A stretch of DNA of 64,000 bases from positions 3,348,001 through 3,412,000 of the forward strand of contig NZ_CP034570.1 in NCBI RefSeq assembly GCF_003970695.1, read 5' to 3'. The translations under genes and the position numbers were made by a program. The notes under the pieces are model-generated. The model was not told the origin of the DNA and ran no database searches. It saw nothing but the letters and a program-made list of their open reading frames with translations. Source of the stretch: Maribacter sp. MJ134 (GTDB lineage Bacteria; Bacteroidota; Bacteroidia; Flavobacteriales; Flavobacteriaceae). Shown here in pieces: positions 38,068 through 47,646 of the stretch (position 1 is the first letter of the stretch; each line of letters starts with the position of its first letter).

Positions 38068-38184
38068 GTTTTTCGTATCAATAATTGGGTGTATAGTTTA
38101 ATTCACTTTAAACTATCATATTAGGGAATAGATATTAGCCCATTTCAATTAATTCGTAACGTATCCACTAAAATTAAAAACCAG

Positions 38185-39033
38185 CTACTCATTCTTGAAC
38201 ACTTTTTTAAATTCGGACGGGTTTTGTCCCGTTACTTTTTTAAAGCTTCGATTAAAATAAGACAGACTCTCAAAACCACACTCATAACAAGTTTCGCTCA
38301 CGTTCTTTCCAGAGAGCAATAATCGTTTTGCCTGGCTAATACGGTATTGGTTTAAGAAGGAGATAAAAGTACTTCCGGTGGTTTTCTTAAAATACCTACA
38401 GAATGCCTCTTTTGTTAAATTACAAGTTGCCGCTACTTCGGTTAGCCCAATCTTTTCGTGATATCGTTCATCTATTAGGGCATAAATTTTACGCAATCTT
38501 TTTTGCTCTTTCTTATTGTATTTATTTACGAAGGGTTTGGTGTGCAGTAGTTCAAACTCTGCACTCTCAGAAAGTTTTTTAAGAATGGTAATAACTTTCA
38601 TGAAGAAGGCGAAGGGTTCCAAAAGGTGTAGTGTTTTTAGAAGTGCTCCGATTTCCTTTTTAGTTTCTCCGTAAAACGCAATGCCGTATTTGGAGAGTTC
38701 CAACAAACGATCTATTTGCTTTAGTTCGGGTAGGGCATCAAGCGTACTATCCTTAAAAGCTGGTTTTATGTGCAATACTTCTTTTCTATAACTGGTAGTA
38801 ACGCCATGATCAAAATTAAGGTGGGGAATATTTGCACCGATGAGCACCAGATCAGAACCCTGAAATTCTGAGATATGATTCCCTACATGTCGTTTTGCGG
38901 AGGCACCCTCAATATAGACCAACTCCAATTCCGGATGAAAATGCCAGTAAAAAAGATGGTTCAGTTTGGGGTCATGAAGCAACTTAAAAGGACTTTTAGA
39001 ATCCGGCGCTATAGTTTCTAATTGAATTTTCAT
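38185..39033 (-). CDS. AraC family transcriptional regulator
   Basis: 282 residues: N-terminal cupin-like sensor (about 15-110, with HPELELVYIEGASAKRHVGN) and a C-terminal double helix-turn-helix AraC domain (about 180-282) with EVAATCNLTKEAFCRYFKK and ETCYECGFESLSYFNRSFKK. It is divergent from the phytanoyl-dioxygenase-like/symporter cluster, with 186 bases between, and probably activates it on binding a small ligand. Candidate sites with 21-base spacing lie in that gap. Confidence 0.92.
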   Translation of the reverse strand: MKIQLETIAPDSKSPFKLLHDPKLNHLFYWHFHPELELVYIEGASAKRHVGNHISEFQGSDLVLIGANIPHLNFDHGVTTSYRKEVLHIKPAFKDSTLDALPELKQIDRLLELSKYGIAFYGETKKEIGALLKTLHLLEPFAFFMKVITILKKLSESAEFELLHTKPFVNKYNKKEQKRLRKIYALIDERYHEKIGLTEVAATCNLTKEAFCRYFKKTTGSTFISFLNQYRISQAKRLLLSGKNVSETCYECGFESLSYFNRSFKKVTGQNPSEFKKVFKNE

Positions 39034-39097
39034 GGGGTGTTCGGGGTATGGCTAAATTTCTAGGAATACTATAAAGTATAACAAAAATGACTAAAAA

Positions 39098-39148
39098 ATA
39101 CGAATATTGGATATTATATATCAATATAGTTCAAATTCGTATCAATAT
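39098..39148. promoter_or_regulatory. candidate AraC-type operator: two TATCAATAT direct repeats 21 bases apart
   Basis: TATCAATAT occurs at 39119-39127 and 39140-39148, exactly 21 bases apart (two helical turns), and a near-inverted copy (ATATTGGATA) at 39104-39113. ATACGAA/TTCGTAT arms at 39098-39104 and 39136-39142 add dyad symmetry. Such a layout is typical for AraC-family half-sites, and the AraC gene is adjacent. The sites precede the symporter cluster by about 70 bases. Confidence 0.5.
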
Positions 39149-39219
39149 CAAGGTGGTTTACCGTTAGGAATAGGTATAGTTTTACATCATCAATTTGAAG
39201 TATTTAAATCAGTAATGTT

Positions 39220-40194
39220 ATGGAACGAACAAAAACTAAAGTAGAAATGGCCAATAAGGCGCATAAAGAAATTCCGGGGAATCCGTCTACCGCAACAAGT
39301 AGTAAGCAACACTTAAATGACCGTTCCAATGGAAAACCGTTACGGGTGTTGAGTGAGGAAGATTGGAAGTTTTGGAAGCATAACGGCTACATCGTAATAA
39401 AAAATGCCGTACCTGCGGAACAGGCTAAGGAAACGGCAGATTTTCTCTGGGAATTTGATGAAAAGGACCCCAATGATAAAACCACTTGGTATGCCCCACC
39501 TAGGGCAGAAATGCAGATGAAAGAATTGACAGGAACGGGGATGGTAGAGGTTTATAACCATCAACTGTTATGGAACAACAGACAGACCCAACGGGTATAT
39601 GATGCTTTTGTAGATGTCTGGGGAACGGAGAAATTGTGGGTCACCATTGACCGAGCCAACTTAAATTTTCCCTTACCTCCGGGAGTGGACAAAAAAGGCT
39701 TCATTCATTGGGATTATGATCCGGAAACAAGACCGCAGAACGTTCAAGGTGTTTTGGCACTAGCTGACCAAGAAGATGAAAATATGGGAGGCTTCCAGTG
39801 CATACCTTGGTTGTACAGAAATTATGATACATGGAAATTGACCCAACCAGAGGATAGGGACCACTTTCAGCCAGATATCTCGGATTTGGAAGATAAAATC
39901 GTTAAAGTGAAAATGCAGGCGGGCGACTTACTCATTTTTAATAGTACCGAACCACACGGTATTAGACCTAACAAGTCAGCGGAAAAGGTGCGTATTGCGC
40001 AATATATTTCCATGATGCCGGCAGAGGAAGATAATCAAGCACTAAAGGATTGGCGCGTTAATTCTTGGAAGAATAGAACTGCACCAGAAGGCTATGCTTT
40101 CCCAGGAGATCCTCGTAATTGGGAGCAAACAAAATACGATACCGCAACACTTACGGATTTAGGAAAGAAACTACTGGGGTTAAACCAATGGTAG
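39220..40194 (+). CDS. phytanoyl-CoA dioxygenase (PhyH) family oxygenase
   Basis: 324-residue Fe(II)/2-oxoglutarate oxygenase. The iron triad is H163-x-D165 (FIHWDYD) and H246 (EPHGIRPN), with R258 (VRIAQY) for 2-oxoglutarate. The protein begins with a disordered, basic ~40-residue leader; another ATG at 39247 could be the real start. It is cytoplasmic. Members hydroxylate varied small molecules, so the substrate is likely the solute imported by the next gene's symporter. First gene of a four-gene cluster. Confidence 0.87.
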   Translation: MERTKTKVEMANKAHKEIPGNPSTATSSKQHLNDRSNGKPLRVLSEEDWKFWKHNGYIVIKNAVPAEQAKETADFLWEFDEKDPNDKTTWYAPPRAEMQMKELTGTGMVEVYNHQLLWNNRQTQRVYDAFVDVWGTEKLWVTIDRANLNFPLPPGVDKKGFIHWDYDPETRPQNVQGVLALADQEDENMGGFQCIPWLYRNYDTWKLTQPEDRDHFQPDISDLEDKIVKVKMQAGDLLIFNSTEPHGIRPNKSAEKVRIAQYISMMPAEEDNQALKDWRVNSWKNRTAPEGYAFPGDPRNWEQTKYDTATLTDLGKKLLGLNQW

Positions 40195-40222
40195 AAATTG
40201 TATTCAACAACACGGAGTATTT

Positions 40223-41902
40223 ATGCTATCAAGTTTAAGTTATCTGGATATTATCATTATCCTTGCCTATTTTGGTATTATTTTATGGATTGCCCAATGG
40301 GCCTCAAAAAGTAAATCAGCTTCCGGGAGTGCTATTGATTATTTTTTGGCGGGGAAGAGCTCAGGGTGGCTGGTGATAGGAGCATCGCTCTTTGCATCGA
40401 ATATTGGTTCCGAAATCATTTTAGGCGTTTCGGGAGCAGGTGCACGTGGAAACATGCCCATGGCCAACTTTGAGATAATTGCCGCTCTGGTCTTAATACT
40501 TTTAGGTTGGGTATTTGTACCCTTTTACTTGAGGACCGGGGTGTATACCATGCCAGAGTTTCTAGAAAAAAGATATTCTAAAGCATGTAGAAGTTACCTC
40601 TCTGTCATTTCTATTTTGGCCTATGTCATCACCAAAATTTCCTTAATCATCTTTGCAGGTGCGCTGGTCTTCGAAACGATTGGTATTCCCTTCTGGACAG
40701 GAGCTATAATTACCGTCATAGCAACAGGTTTTTATACGGTTTTAGGCGGACTCAAAGCTGTGATCTATACCGATATGGTACAGGCTTTTATCCTTTTGAT
40801 TGGCACTATAGCGGTTACCGCTTTTGGACTTTACGCCTTAGGCGGATGGGATCATATGATAGATGTTCTCGTTACTGCGTCCGGTCAGGAAGGGAATCCT
40901 CCAAAGGAAGATTTTTTCAACCTATGGCGTCCCATGGCAGATACGGAATATCCTTGGACGGGAATGCTTTTTGGCGCACCCATTCTGGGGGTCTGGTACT
41001 GGTGTACCGATCAATACATCGTGCAGCGTACACTTTCTGCTAAAGACGTCAGCAATGCCAGAAAAGGGGCTTTGTTCGCTGGATATTTAAAACTACTCCC
41101 GGTATTTATATTTTTTATTCCAGGCGTGATCGCCTATGCTCTGTTGCAAGAAGGTGCTATTGATTTTTCAATGGAGAATGCAGACCAGGCACTACCCGCC
41201 ATGATCAATGGGTTTTTACCCTCGGGCTTAAAAGGCTTGGCCATCGCCGGACTTTTAGCCGCGCTGATGAGCTCGCTCTCTTCCGCATTCAACTCTAGTT
41301 CTACCTTATTGACTATCGATTTTTATCAGAAGTATAGACCAAGTGCAACGCAAAAAGACTTGGTGCGTTTTGGCCGTGTAGCTACTATTGTTTTAGTAAT
41401 CGTAAGCCTAGGCTGGATTCCATTTATGAAAGCTTTAATGGGTGGGGGTATTTTTCATTACCTACAGAGTGTGCAAGCCTATATCTCTCCTCCAATTGCT
41501 GCGGTTTTCCTCTTTGGTCTGTTCTATAAATGGATCAACGCCAAAGGGGCCATTGTATCCTTATGGGTAGGCTTTGTAATAGGGGTTTTTAGACTGGTGG
41601 CGGAATTTTTGAGCAATGAAGGCACTATTCAGGTTACGGAAGGGTCTCTATTAGGTGTTTTTCTAGGAATCAACTTTTTACATTTTGCCCTGTTCTTATT
41701 TATTTTCTGTGCCGTGATATTGATGGTCGTAAGTAAACTAGGTACGCCACAGGATGCTGCGGTGCTAGAGCTGGTAACTTTTCAAAGGCGTTCACAACGG
41801 GCAAGTTTTAAATGGTCCACGGATGTTACTTTAACGGTGATATTAATAGCGCTCGTACTTGTTTTATGGTGGTTGTTCAGTGCTTGGGGAATTGCAAATT
41901 AG
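40223..41902 (+). CDS. sodium/solute symporter of the SSS (SGLT-like) family
   Basis: 559 residues with about 14 transmembrane helices. The SSS signature region is visible: DYFLAGKSSGWLVIGASLF, then SNIGSEIILGVSGAGA and VYTMPEFLEKRYS, with a GLAIAGLLAALMSSLSSAFN segment near residue 340. The type is that of the vSGLT sugar carriers of Bacteroidetes and Vibrio, but polyols and modified sugars are also known substrates. It follows the dioxygenase by 28 bases. Confidence 0.92.
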   Translation: MLSSLSYLDIIIILAYFGIILWIAQWASKSKSASGSAIDYFLAGKSSGWLVIGASLFASNIGSEIILGVSGAGARGNMPMANFEIIAALVLILLGWVFVPFYLRTGVYTMPEFLEKRYSKACRSYLSVISILAYVITKISLIIFAGALVFETIGIPFWTGAIITVIATGFYTVLGGLKAVIYTDMVQAFILLIGTIAVTAFGLYALGGWDHMIDVLVTASGQEGNPPKEDFFNLWRPMADTEYPWTGMLFGAPILGVWYWCTDQYIVQRTLSAKDVSNARKGALFAGYLKLLPVFIFFIPGVIAYALLQEGAIDFSMENADQALPAMINGFLPSGLKGLAIAGLLAALMSSLSSAFNSSSTLLTIDFYQKYRPSATQKDLVRFGRVATIVLVIVSLGWIPFMKALMGGGIFHYLQSVQAYISPPIAAVFLFGLFYKWINAKGAIVSLWVGFVIGVFRLVAEFLSNEGTIQVTEGSLLGVFLGINFLHFALFLFIFCAVILMVVSKLGTPQDAAVLELVTFQRRSQRASFKWSTDVTLTVILIALVLVLWWLFSAWGIAN

Positions 41903-41919
41903 CTTGAAAAAGGAATAGA

Positions 41920-42714
41920 ATGGATTTACAATTAAGGAATAGAACGGCCTTTATTTCCGGGTCAACTGCCGGTATAGGTTACGCTGTGGCCAGAATATTG
42001 GTAGGGGAAGGAGCAACGGTAATCTTAAACGGTAGAACACAAGAAAAACTAGGGTTGGCGGTACAGCAACTACAGGATGAGTTCCCTAAGGAAACCATAC
42101 TTGGACTACCTGCAGATTTCAGCAAGGTGTCAGAGGTAGAGCGATTGCTGAAAAAACTACCGGATATTGATATTTTGGTGAATAATGTTGGGATTTATAG
42201 AGCAGCTTCATTTTTTGAAGCCACGGATGACGATTGGCAACAACAATTTGAAATTAATGTGATGAGCGGTGTACGTTTATCCAGAACCATATTACCAAGA
42301 ATGATGACCAATAATTGGGGGCGTATTTTATTCATTTCCAGCGAATGTGCCACTTTGGTACCCGAGGATTTAATTCCGTATAGCATGACCAAAACTGCGC
42401 TTTTAGCCGTTTCACGGGGATTGGCACAGCTCACTAAAGGTACCGGGGTAACGGTGAATAGTGTTTTACCGGGGTCCACTTTATCCGAGGGAGCGGAACA
42501 ATTCTTAGAAAATACGGCACGTAAGGAAGGTAAAACAAAAGATGAAATAGCGTCTGCTTTTTTCTCGGAGGTAAGAACATCTTCTTTATTACAGCGCTTT
42601 GCAGGGCTTGATGAGGTGGCCAATACCATTGCCTATTTGGCAAGTCCCCTTTCTTCCGCAACGAACGGTGCCGCTATTAAGGTAGATGGCGGTAGTATGG
42701 GCGGAATTTTATGA
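41920..42714 (+). CDS. SDR family oxidoreductase
   Basis: 264-residue short-chain dehydrogenase. ISGSTAGIGYAVA (cofactor loop, near 13-25), NNVG in place of NNAG, serine in FISSECATL, and YSMTKTA as the YxxxK pair. The closing AAIKVDGGSMGGIL is typical of 3-oxoacyl-ACP-reductase-like and sugar dehydrogenases. It lies 17 bases after the symporter gene and probably oxidises or reduces the imported compound. Confidence 0.9.
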   Translation: MDLQLRNRTAFISGSTAGIGYAVARILVGEGATVILNGRTQEKLGLAVQQLQDEFPKETILGLPADFSKVSEVERLLKKLPDIDILVNNVGIYRAASFFEATDDDWQQQFEINVMSGVRLSRTILPRMMTNNWGRILFISSECATLVPEDLIPYSMTKTALLAVSRGLAQLTKGTGVTVNSVLPGSTLSEGAEQFLENTARKEGKTKDEIASAFFSEVRTSSLLQRFAGLDEVANTIAYLASPLSSATNGAAIKVDGGSMGGIL

Positions 42715-42754
42715 TTCAAAATTATTAATTGAACAAGTATATAATCTATTATTT

Positions 42755-43204
42755 ATGACAAGAACACGACAAGTATTCGCTATTATTTTAATGAGCTGTT
42801 TTTTATTGACATCCTGTAACGAGGCAAAAGACAAAAAAAATGAAACCACGGTTGTTGAACCTGAAGTAACATCTGAAGAAATGAAAAAAGAAGAAAAAGA
42901 ACTATTAAGACATATGGTCATTTTTAAATTTAAGGATGATGCTAGCGAGGAAGCTGTTGCCAGGCTCAACGATAGTTTCAATGATTTGCCGAACCACATA
43001 CCGGTCATCAAAGATTTTGAGTGGGGCTTAAACGATAGCCCGGAGAATTTTCACCAAGATTTTACACACTGTTATATGATAACTTTTCATTCAGAAAAGG
43101 ACAGGGACAGTGTGTATACACCGCACCCCAAACACCAAGAATTTGTAGCCAGCCTGCAACCTCATCTAGAAAAGGTATTTGTAGTAGATTATTGGGCGAA
43201 ATAA
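42755..43204 (+). CDS. Dabb-domain (stress-responsive A/B barrel) lipoprotein
   Basis: 149 residues from the ATG at 42755, where a lipoprotein signal starts (MTRTRQVFAIILMSCFLLTSC). An acidic linker is followed by a ~95-residue dimeric alpha/beta barrel domain beginning LLRHMVIFKFKDDASEEAV, with YMITFHSEKDRD and a C-terminal VFVVDYWAK. The Dabb family is known mostly from stress proteins and small-ring enzymes. It closes the dioxygenase-symporter-SDR cluster after 40 bases. Confidence 0.82.
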   Translation: MTRTRQVFAIILMSCFLLTSCNEAKDKKNETTVVEPEVTSEEMKKEEKELLRHMVIFKFKDDASEEAVARLNDSFNDLPNHIPVIKDFEWGLNDSPENFHQDFTHCYMITFHSEKDRDSVYTPHPKHQEFVASLQPHLEKVFVVDYWAK

Positions 43205-43304
43205 GTTTTCAATCGGTCCGGACGGGATTTCGGCAGGCTTTTTCCGGTAATTCATTCTTTTGCAGAACAATAAGTCTTATTTTTGCGCCCTTAAAATAAG
43301 CAGC

Positions 43305-44933
43305 GTGCGTAAGTATCTTAATTTATTCGATTTCAAGCAAAAAGTAGATTACAAGACTGAAATTCTTTCCGGATTAACCGTTGCTTTGGCATTGGTACCA
43401 GAGGCTATCGCTTTTGCATTGATTCCTGGATTTTCTCCATTAACGGGACTTTATGCCGCATTTATATTGGCTTTGGTCACCTCTATTTTGGGTGGCCGCC
43501 CCGGAATGATATCCGGTGCAACAGGAGCGGTGGCGGTAATCTTTGTAGGATTAATACTGGAACTAAAACGTAATTTTCCGGGAATTGAACCGGACACCAT
43601 TCTAAACTATGTATTTGCAACCGTAATTATTGCGGGAATCCTGCAGATTTTGGCGGGAGTTTTACGACTAGGGAAATTTATTCGTTTGGTACCGCATCCG
43701 GTTATGTTCGGCTTTGTAAACGGTCTGGCCATCATCATCTTTATGGCGCAGTTCCCTAATTTTTATGTAAAAGGGACGGAAACCCTTTTAAGCGGTAGTT
43801 CACTGTACATTATGCTCGGCTTAACCTTGGTAACCATGTTGATTATTTGGGGTCTTCCAAAACTGACCAAAGCGGTACCCTCCTCCTTAGTGGCTATCGT
43901 CGTAGTATCTGCAATCGTAATCGGTTTTGGCGTAGATACCTTAACCGTGGCCGATACCATGCGCGAAGGAGAGAGTATTAAAGGTGGTTTTCCACCACTG
44001 TCCATTCCACAATTACCATTTACACTAGAGACATTTAAGATTATTATCCCTTATGCAGCCATTGTAGCAGGTGTAGGTCTAATAGAAAGTTTGTTGACCC
44101 TTAATATTATCGACGAAATTACGGAGACCCGTGGTAGTGGCAATAAAGAGTGTGTAGCGCAGGGAACCGCGAATATCCTTTCTGGATTTCTATCGGGAAT
44201 GGGTGGCTGCGCCATGATCGGACAAAGTTTGATCAACACTTCATCTGGCGCGCGGGCAAGACTCTCAGGAATTACGGCCGCTGTAATGCTATTGGTATTC
44301 ATTATGTTCGGTTCTAGTCTCATAGAGCGTTTGCCCATGGCAGCGTTAGTAGGTCTTATGTTCATGGTGGCCATCGGTACTTTTGAATGGGCAAGTTTTA
44401 AGACCTTTCGTAAAATGCCCAACTCCGATGTGGTAGTAATGGTCTTGGTAACCTTGATTACGGCAATTACTCACAATTTAGCGGTAGCGGTATTATTGGG
44501 AGTAATTATTTCTGCCCTTGCCTATTCTTGGGAGAATGCCAAGCGCATTAGAGCTAGAAAGCGTGTGGATGAAAATGGCGTTAAACATTATGAAATTTAT
44601 GGCCCTTTGTTCTTTGGGTCTACGACCTTATTTGCGGAGAAGTTCGATGTGCAAAATGATCCTGATGAGGTAATTATCGATTTTCAAGAAAGTCGTGTTG
44701 CGGACATGTCGGGCATCGAGGCCTTGAACAAGATTACGGAGCGTTACGCAAAGGCCGGCAAAAAAGTACATCTAAGACATTTGAGCAAGGACTGTATACA
44801 GCTTTTGGCAGATGCAGAGGATATCATTGATGTGAACGTCATGGAAGACCCCACTTATAAGGTAGCGGTAGATAAGGTGGCCAAGAAAAAAGACAATGAA
44901 GGGGATAACCCCTTTAAAATTTGGGGATTGTAG
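43305..44933 (+). CDS. SulP family anion transporter with STAS domain
   Basis: 542 residues from the GTG at 43305; a TTG at 43260 would add 15 residues that look unlike the family. About 12 membrane helices contain LVPEAIAFALIPGFSPLTGL in helix 1-2 and SGATGAVAVIFVGL next. A complete STAS domain occupies about residues 430-530 (YGPLFFGSTTLFAEKF, VIIDFQESRVADMSGIEAL). It probably imports sulfate or exchanges bicarbonate. It differs strongly from the SulP gene at the left edge of the window. Confidence 0.9.
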   Translation: MRKYLNLFDFKQKVDYKTEILSGLTVALALVPEAIAFALIPGFSPLTGLYAAFILALVTSILGGRPGMISGATGAVAVIFVGLILELKRNFPGIEPDTILNYVFATVIIAGILQILAGVLRLGKFIRLVPHPVMFGFVNGLAIIIFMAQFPNFYVKGTETLLSGSSLYIMLGLTLVTMLIIWGLPKLTKAVPSSLVAIVVVSAIVIGFGVDTLTVADTMREGESIKGGFPPLSIPQLPFTLETFKIIIPYAAIVAGVGLIESLLTLNIIDEITETRGSGNKECVAQGTANILSGFLSGMGGCAMIGQSLINTSSGARARLSGITAAVMLLVFIMFGSSLIERLPMAALVGLMFMVAIGTFEWASFKTFRKMPNSDVVVMVLVTLITAITHNLAVAVLLGVIISALAYSWENAKRIRARKRVDENGVKHYEIYGPLFFGSTTLFAEKFDVQNDPDEVIIDFQESRVADMSGIEALNKITERYAKAGKKVHLRHLSKDCIQLLADAEDIIDVNVMEDPTYKVAVDKVAKKKDNEGDNPFKIWGL

Positions 44934-44941
44934 ATTATCCT

Positions 44942-45229
44942 TTAACTCGTCCAGAACTGGACCAATAACCAAAGGATTCCTATAGCGCCCACTAAAGCCA
45001 AAGCATAACGGCCTAATTCATGAAGCCGTTCTTTTTTGGCCGCTGCAATAATCTTATCTCTAATAACCTTTTGTTGAAAAGGGGTCAACTCCTTAAAGTG
45101 AAGTTGGGTGTCTCCCGTATAACCTGCGTACGACTCCCTTATTTCTTTAAAACTACGGCGCTTATGTAATAAAGTCCTATTGGCCTTCACCGTTTTCATT
45201 GCATGCGTTGCAAAACCTCCTCCTCCCAT
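44942..45229 (-). CDS. small single-helix membrane protein, unknown
   Basis: 95 residues: a glycine start (MGGGGFATHA), a strongly basic helical region and one C-terminal transmembrane helix (about 73-92, YALALVGAIGILWLLVQFW). The motif LTPFQQKVIRDKI is helical. I do not recognise the family, but such tail-anchored proteins are widespread in this family of bacteria. It converges with the SulP gene 8 bases away. Confidence 0.65.
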   Translation of the reverse strand: MGGGGFATHAMKTVKANRTLLHKRRSFKEIRESYAGYTGDTQLHFKELTPFQQKVIRDKIIAAAKKERLHELGRYALALVGAIGILWLLVQFWTS

Positions 45230-45297
45230 AATCCCTGTCTTTATATATGGGTAGATAAATCAACAGAAATGTTACAGTTTAGGACGTTGATTACGCT

Positions 45298-45987
45298 TTA
45301 ACATGCTCCAGTGCTAGGGTCGCAACTTTCTCCCTCGTTTAATATTTGAAGCGGAGCAACTTGGGCAAAAGCATCTAGGAACACACTTTTGGGCTGGGCA
45401 CCGCTGATACCGTATTTATCGTTAATGATAAAGAAAGGCACTCCAGTTACACCACGTTGCTGGTAATGTGCAATTTCCTGTTTTACAGCGTAAGCAATAG
45501 TATCATCGGAAAGAATACTTGTAGTTTTTTCAGCTTCCCAACCAAATTCGCTCATGATTTCTATTAAAATCTCAGCTTGGTTAAGGTGAAGGTTTTCATC
45601 AAAATAAGCTTTTAAGAATCGCTCTTTAAGGGCATCCTTAAATCCTTCTTCTCCCGCTACATGTAATAATTGATGCAAAGGCAAGGTATTTACCGCAAGC
45701 CATTTATCCCCAAAATTAAAGGTAATGCCTTCTTCGGCACCAACCTCGGTTAGGCGGTCCGTCATCCCTTGTACCCGTTCCAAATCTCCGAATTTATTGG
45801 TAAGGTAGGTAACTCTGTCCAGACCTTCGGCAGGTATGGTAGGGTCTAACTGGAAAGGATGCCATGCTATCTCAACAGGAACACCTTTCCATTCCTTTAG
45901 CGCGGCTTCTAATCGTCGTTTACCCACATAACACCAAGGACAGGCCACATCGGATACGATATCTATTTTTATCTTTTCTTCTTGCAT
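45298..45987 (-). CDS. DsbA family oxidoreductase, FrnE-like
   Basis: 229 residues of thioredoxin fold with a helical insertion. The CPWC redox motif is at 16-19 (VACPWCYVGKRRLEAALKEW), and the cis-proline strand is GVTGVPFFIINDKY. There is no signal peptide, so it works in the cytoplasm, as FrnE of Deinococcus does. The C-terminus ends in two further cysteines (CDPSTGAC), a possible second redox or metal site. Confidence 0.9.
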   Translation of the reverse strand: MQEEKIKIDIVSDVACPWCYVGKRRLEAALKEWKGVPVEIAWHPFQLDPTIPAEGLDRVTYLTNKFGDLERVQGMTDRLTEVGAEEGITFNFGDKWLAVNTLPLHQLLHVAGEEGFKDALKERFLKAYFDENLHLNQAEILIEIMSEFGWEAEKTTSILSDDTIAYAVKQEIAHYQQRGVTGVPFFIINDKYGISGAQPKSVFLDAFAQVAPLQILNEGESCDPSTGAC

Positions 45988-46088
45988 AGCAATAGGGTCT
46001 TTATATGAAGTTGTATTGGTCGGTTCTTGTTATAAGAACTTACGGGCATGGGTATCCGCACCACCACTTATTGTCGGGCAACATAGCC

Positions 46089-46868
46089 CTAATCTACGAA
46101 TACCAAATATTCTATTCGAAAATCCGTATTGTCCGGTCTTGTGATTTCCACAGAATACCCAAAACCTTCTGCCCTATAGCTGTATACTATTTTGGTCAGG
46201 GTATTGTTCGTTCGGGTGATGCCCATATCACTGGACCATACCTCCTCTGGTTTGTTCGGTTCTTCCAATAATTCTTTATCCGGTCCTTTGGGATTGGGAA
46301 AGCCAAGTGATTTGGGTAACTCATAGATACCCGCTACCAAGTAAAAGGCTTCATGCCAATTAGTAACAGGCAGGGTATACGTATCAATAGCACCCTCATG
46401 AAAATCAGGGTCCGTAGGTCTACTTTCAAAGTGTATGTCGGGGAACGTTTCTTTCAGGTTTAGGATGTATGCCTCGGTACTTTCGTCAGCTGAACGCAAC
46501 CGTATAGGGGAGAGGTAACCACTAAAGGCATAACCTACCAGCCCGTCATAACCAAGTTTCAACATCTTACCTTTTATGTGTTCTACTTCTAGAATTTTGG
46601 GTCCACCTTTTTCTAAGAGCACTACTTCACTACCTAAGGGCATGGTCGTCAGTTTTTCACTTTCCAAGGAAGCCTCCTTACGCAGACTTAATCCGTTCGG
46701 TGCTATAACATATCTCTTTTGATCCTTAAAGTCCTTTGTAATAGCTGTTTTCGCTGTTGCTACACTATCTTTTACAGCTACATTGTTTTGTGATGTAGCA
46801 TTGTCTTTACAGGAACACAGTCCTATAAAAAGGAGTGCGAATAAAAATATTCTTGAGCTTGTTGTCAT
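46089..46868 (-). CDS. lipoprotein with SH3 domain
   Basis: 259 residues. A lipoprotein signal (MTTSSRIFLFALLFIGLCSC, Cys20) is followed by a bacterial SH3-type domain (about 53-115, YVIAPNGLSLRKEASLESEK and GSEVVLLEKGG). An unassigned C-terminal region of ~140 residues with aromatic and proline-rich patches follows. SH3 domains of this class bind cell-wall peptides. Nothing in the neighbourhood gives a further clue. Confidence 0.78.
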   Translation of the reverse strand: MTTSSRIFLFALLFIGLCSCKDNATSQNNVAVKDSVATAKTAITKDFKDQKRYVIAPNGLSLRKEASLESEKLTTMPLGSEVVLLEKGGPKILEVEHIKGKMLKLGYDGLVGYAFSGYLSPIRLRSADESTEAYILNLKETFPDIHFESRPTDPDFHEGAIDTYTLPVTNWHEAFYLVAGIYELPKSLGFPNPKGPDKELLEEPNKPEEVWSSDMGITRTNNTLTKIVYSYRAEGFGYSVEITRPDNTDFRIEYLVFVD

Positions 46869-46926
46869 GGTAAGTAATTTTTTAAGGTTTAATTTAGGGT
46901 ATTCGCACTACAAAATACAAACCTAC

Positions 46927-47508
46927 TTATTTAGATTCCAATAAATAATGGGTCGCAATGAAGAACAGGGAGATAGCCTCTCCCCAGAACAGGCTAAAAA
47001 GCCCAATGAAATCTAGCGCTAGAACTAGAGGTAATACCACTGCTACTGCCAGAACATAACGTGTCCACTCCTTCTTATCATTGGATACAAATGCAGTAAT
47101 TATTGCCGAGCCCAAAAAGAATAGGATAGCAAAGGTATAGTGCCAGATGGGATGGTCCAGATGTGGAAAATAAATCACCCCGAACAAGGAAATGCCTAAG
47201 ATAATATTATAACCTTTTCCTACTTTTTTAATTGTTTGTTGCGTTGCATGTTGTGGCTGTAAATGAATTGCTCCGTTAAAGATGAACATGGCACCAGCTA
47301 GCGCCAGAAGACTTCCGTACCAGTAACTATGTCGCATATACACATAGTTGCTAATACTGTCCCTAAGGTTAGGGCCGTCATCAGCGAGCCAAAGGACGAA
47401 CGGGGTAAGCACCAAAATACAGGCAATAATGCGCTCCGCCTTCACTTTAGGTTCTATGACGTGATATATTTTTTCAGTTTTTACCTTAATATTCTGAAGC
47501 ATTTGCAT
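46927..47508 (-). CDS. multi-pass membrane protein, unknown
   Basis: 193 residues from the ATG at 47508 (a TTG two codons earlier also lies in frame). About six transmembrane helices; the first follows an amphipathic, basic leader (MLQNIKVKTEKIYHV). Polar loops contain YMRHSYWYGS and FPHLDHPIWHY, with several histidines at the membrane surface. No family is recognised. It is opposite in direction to the phosphatase-like gene and 58 bases upstream of the SH3 lipoprotein gene. Confidence 0.7.
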   Translation of the reverse strand: MQMLQNIKVKTEKIYHVIEPKVKAERIIACILVLTPFVLWLADDGPNLRDSISNYVYMRHSYWYGSLLALAGAMFIFNGAIHLQPQHATQQTIKKVGKGYNIILGISLFGVIYFPHLDHPIWHYTFAILFFLGSAIITAFVSNDKKEWTRYVLAVAVVLPLVLALDFIGLFSLFWGEAISLFFIATHYLLESK

Positions 47509-47646
47509 GACCAATCGATTTTCAATTTTCTATAGTCTTAAAATAGCAAGAAAAATACGGTTAGGATAATTTTTAGTGCTTCTTAGCTTGGGAAGGCCAA
47601 GTATGCTGCGGGAAAACCATGCTAACCCGTTCTCATGTATAGGGTT

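Noticed and set aside
43260-43304. TTG start for the second SulP gene
   Set aside because: The extra 15 residues do not look like a carrier N-terminus, and a GTG at 43305 begins directly before the family-like sequence.
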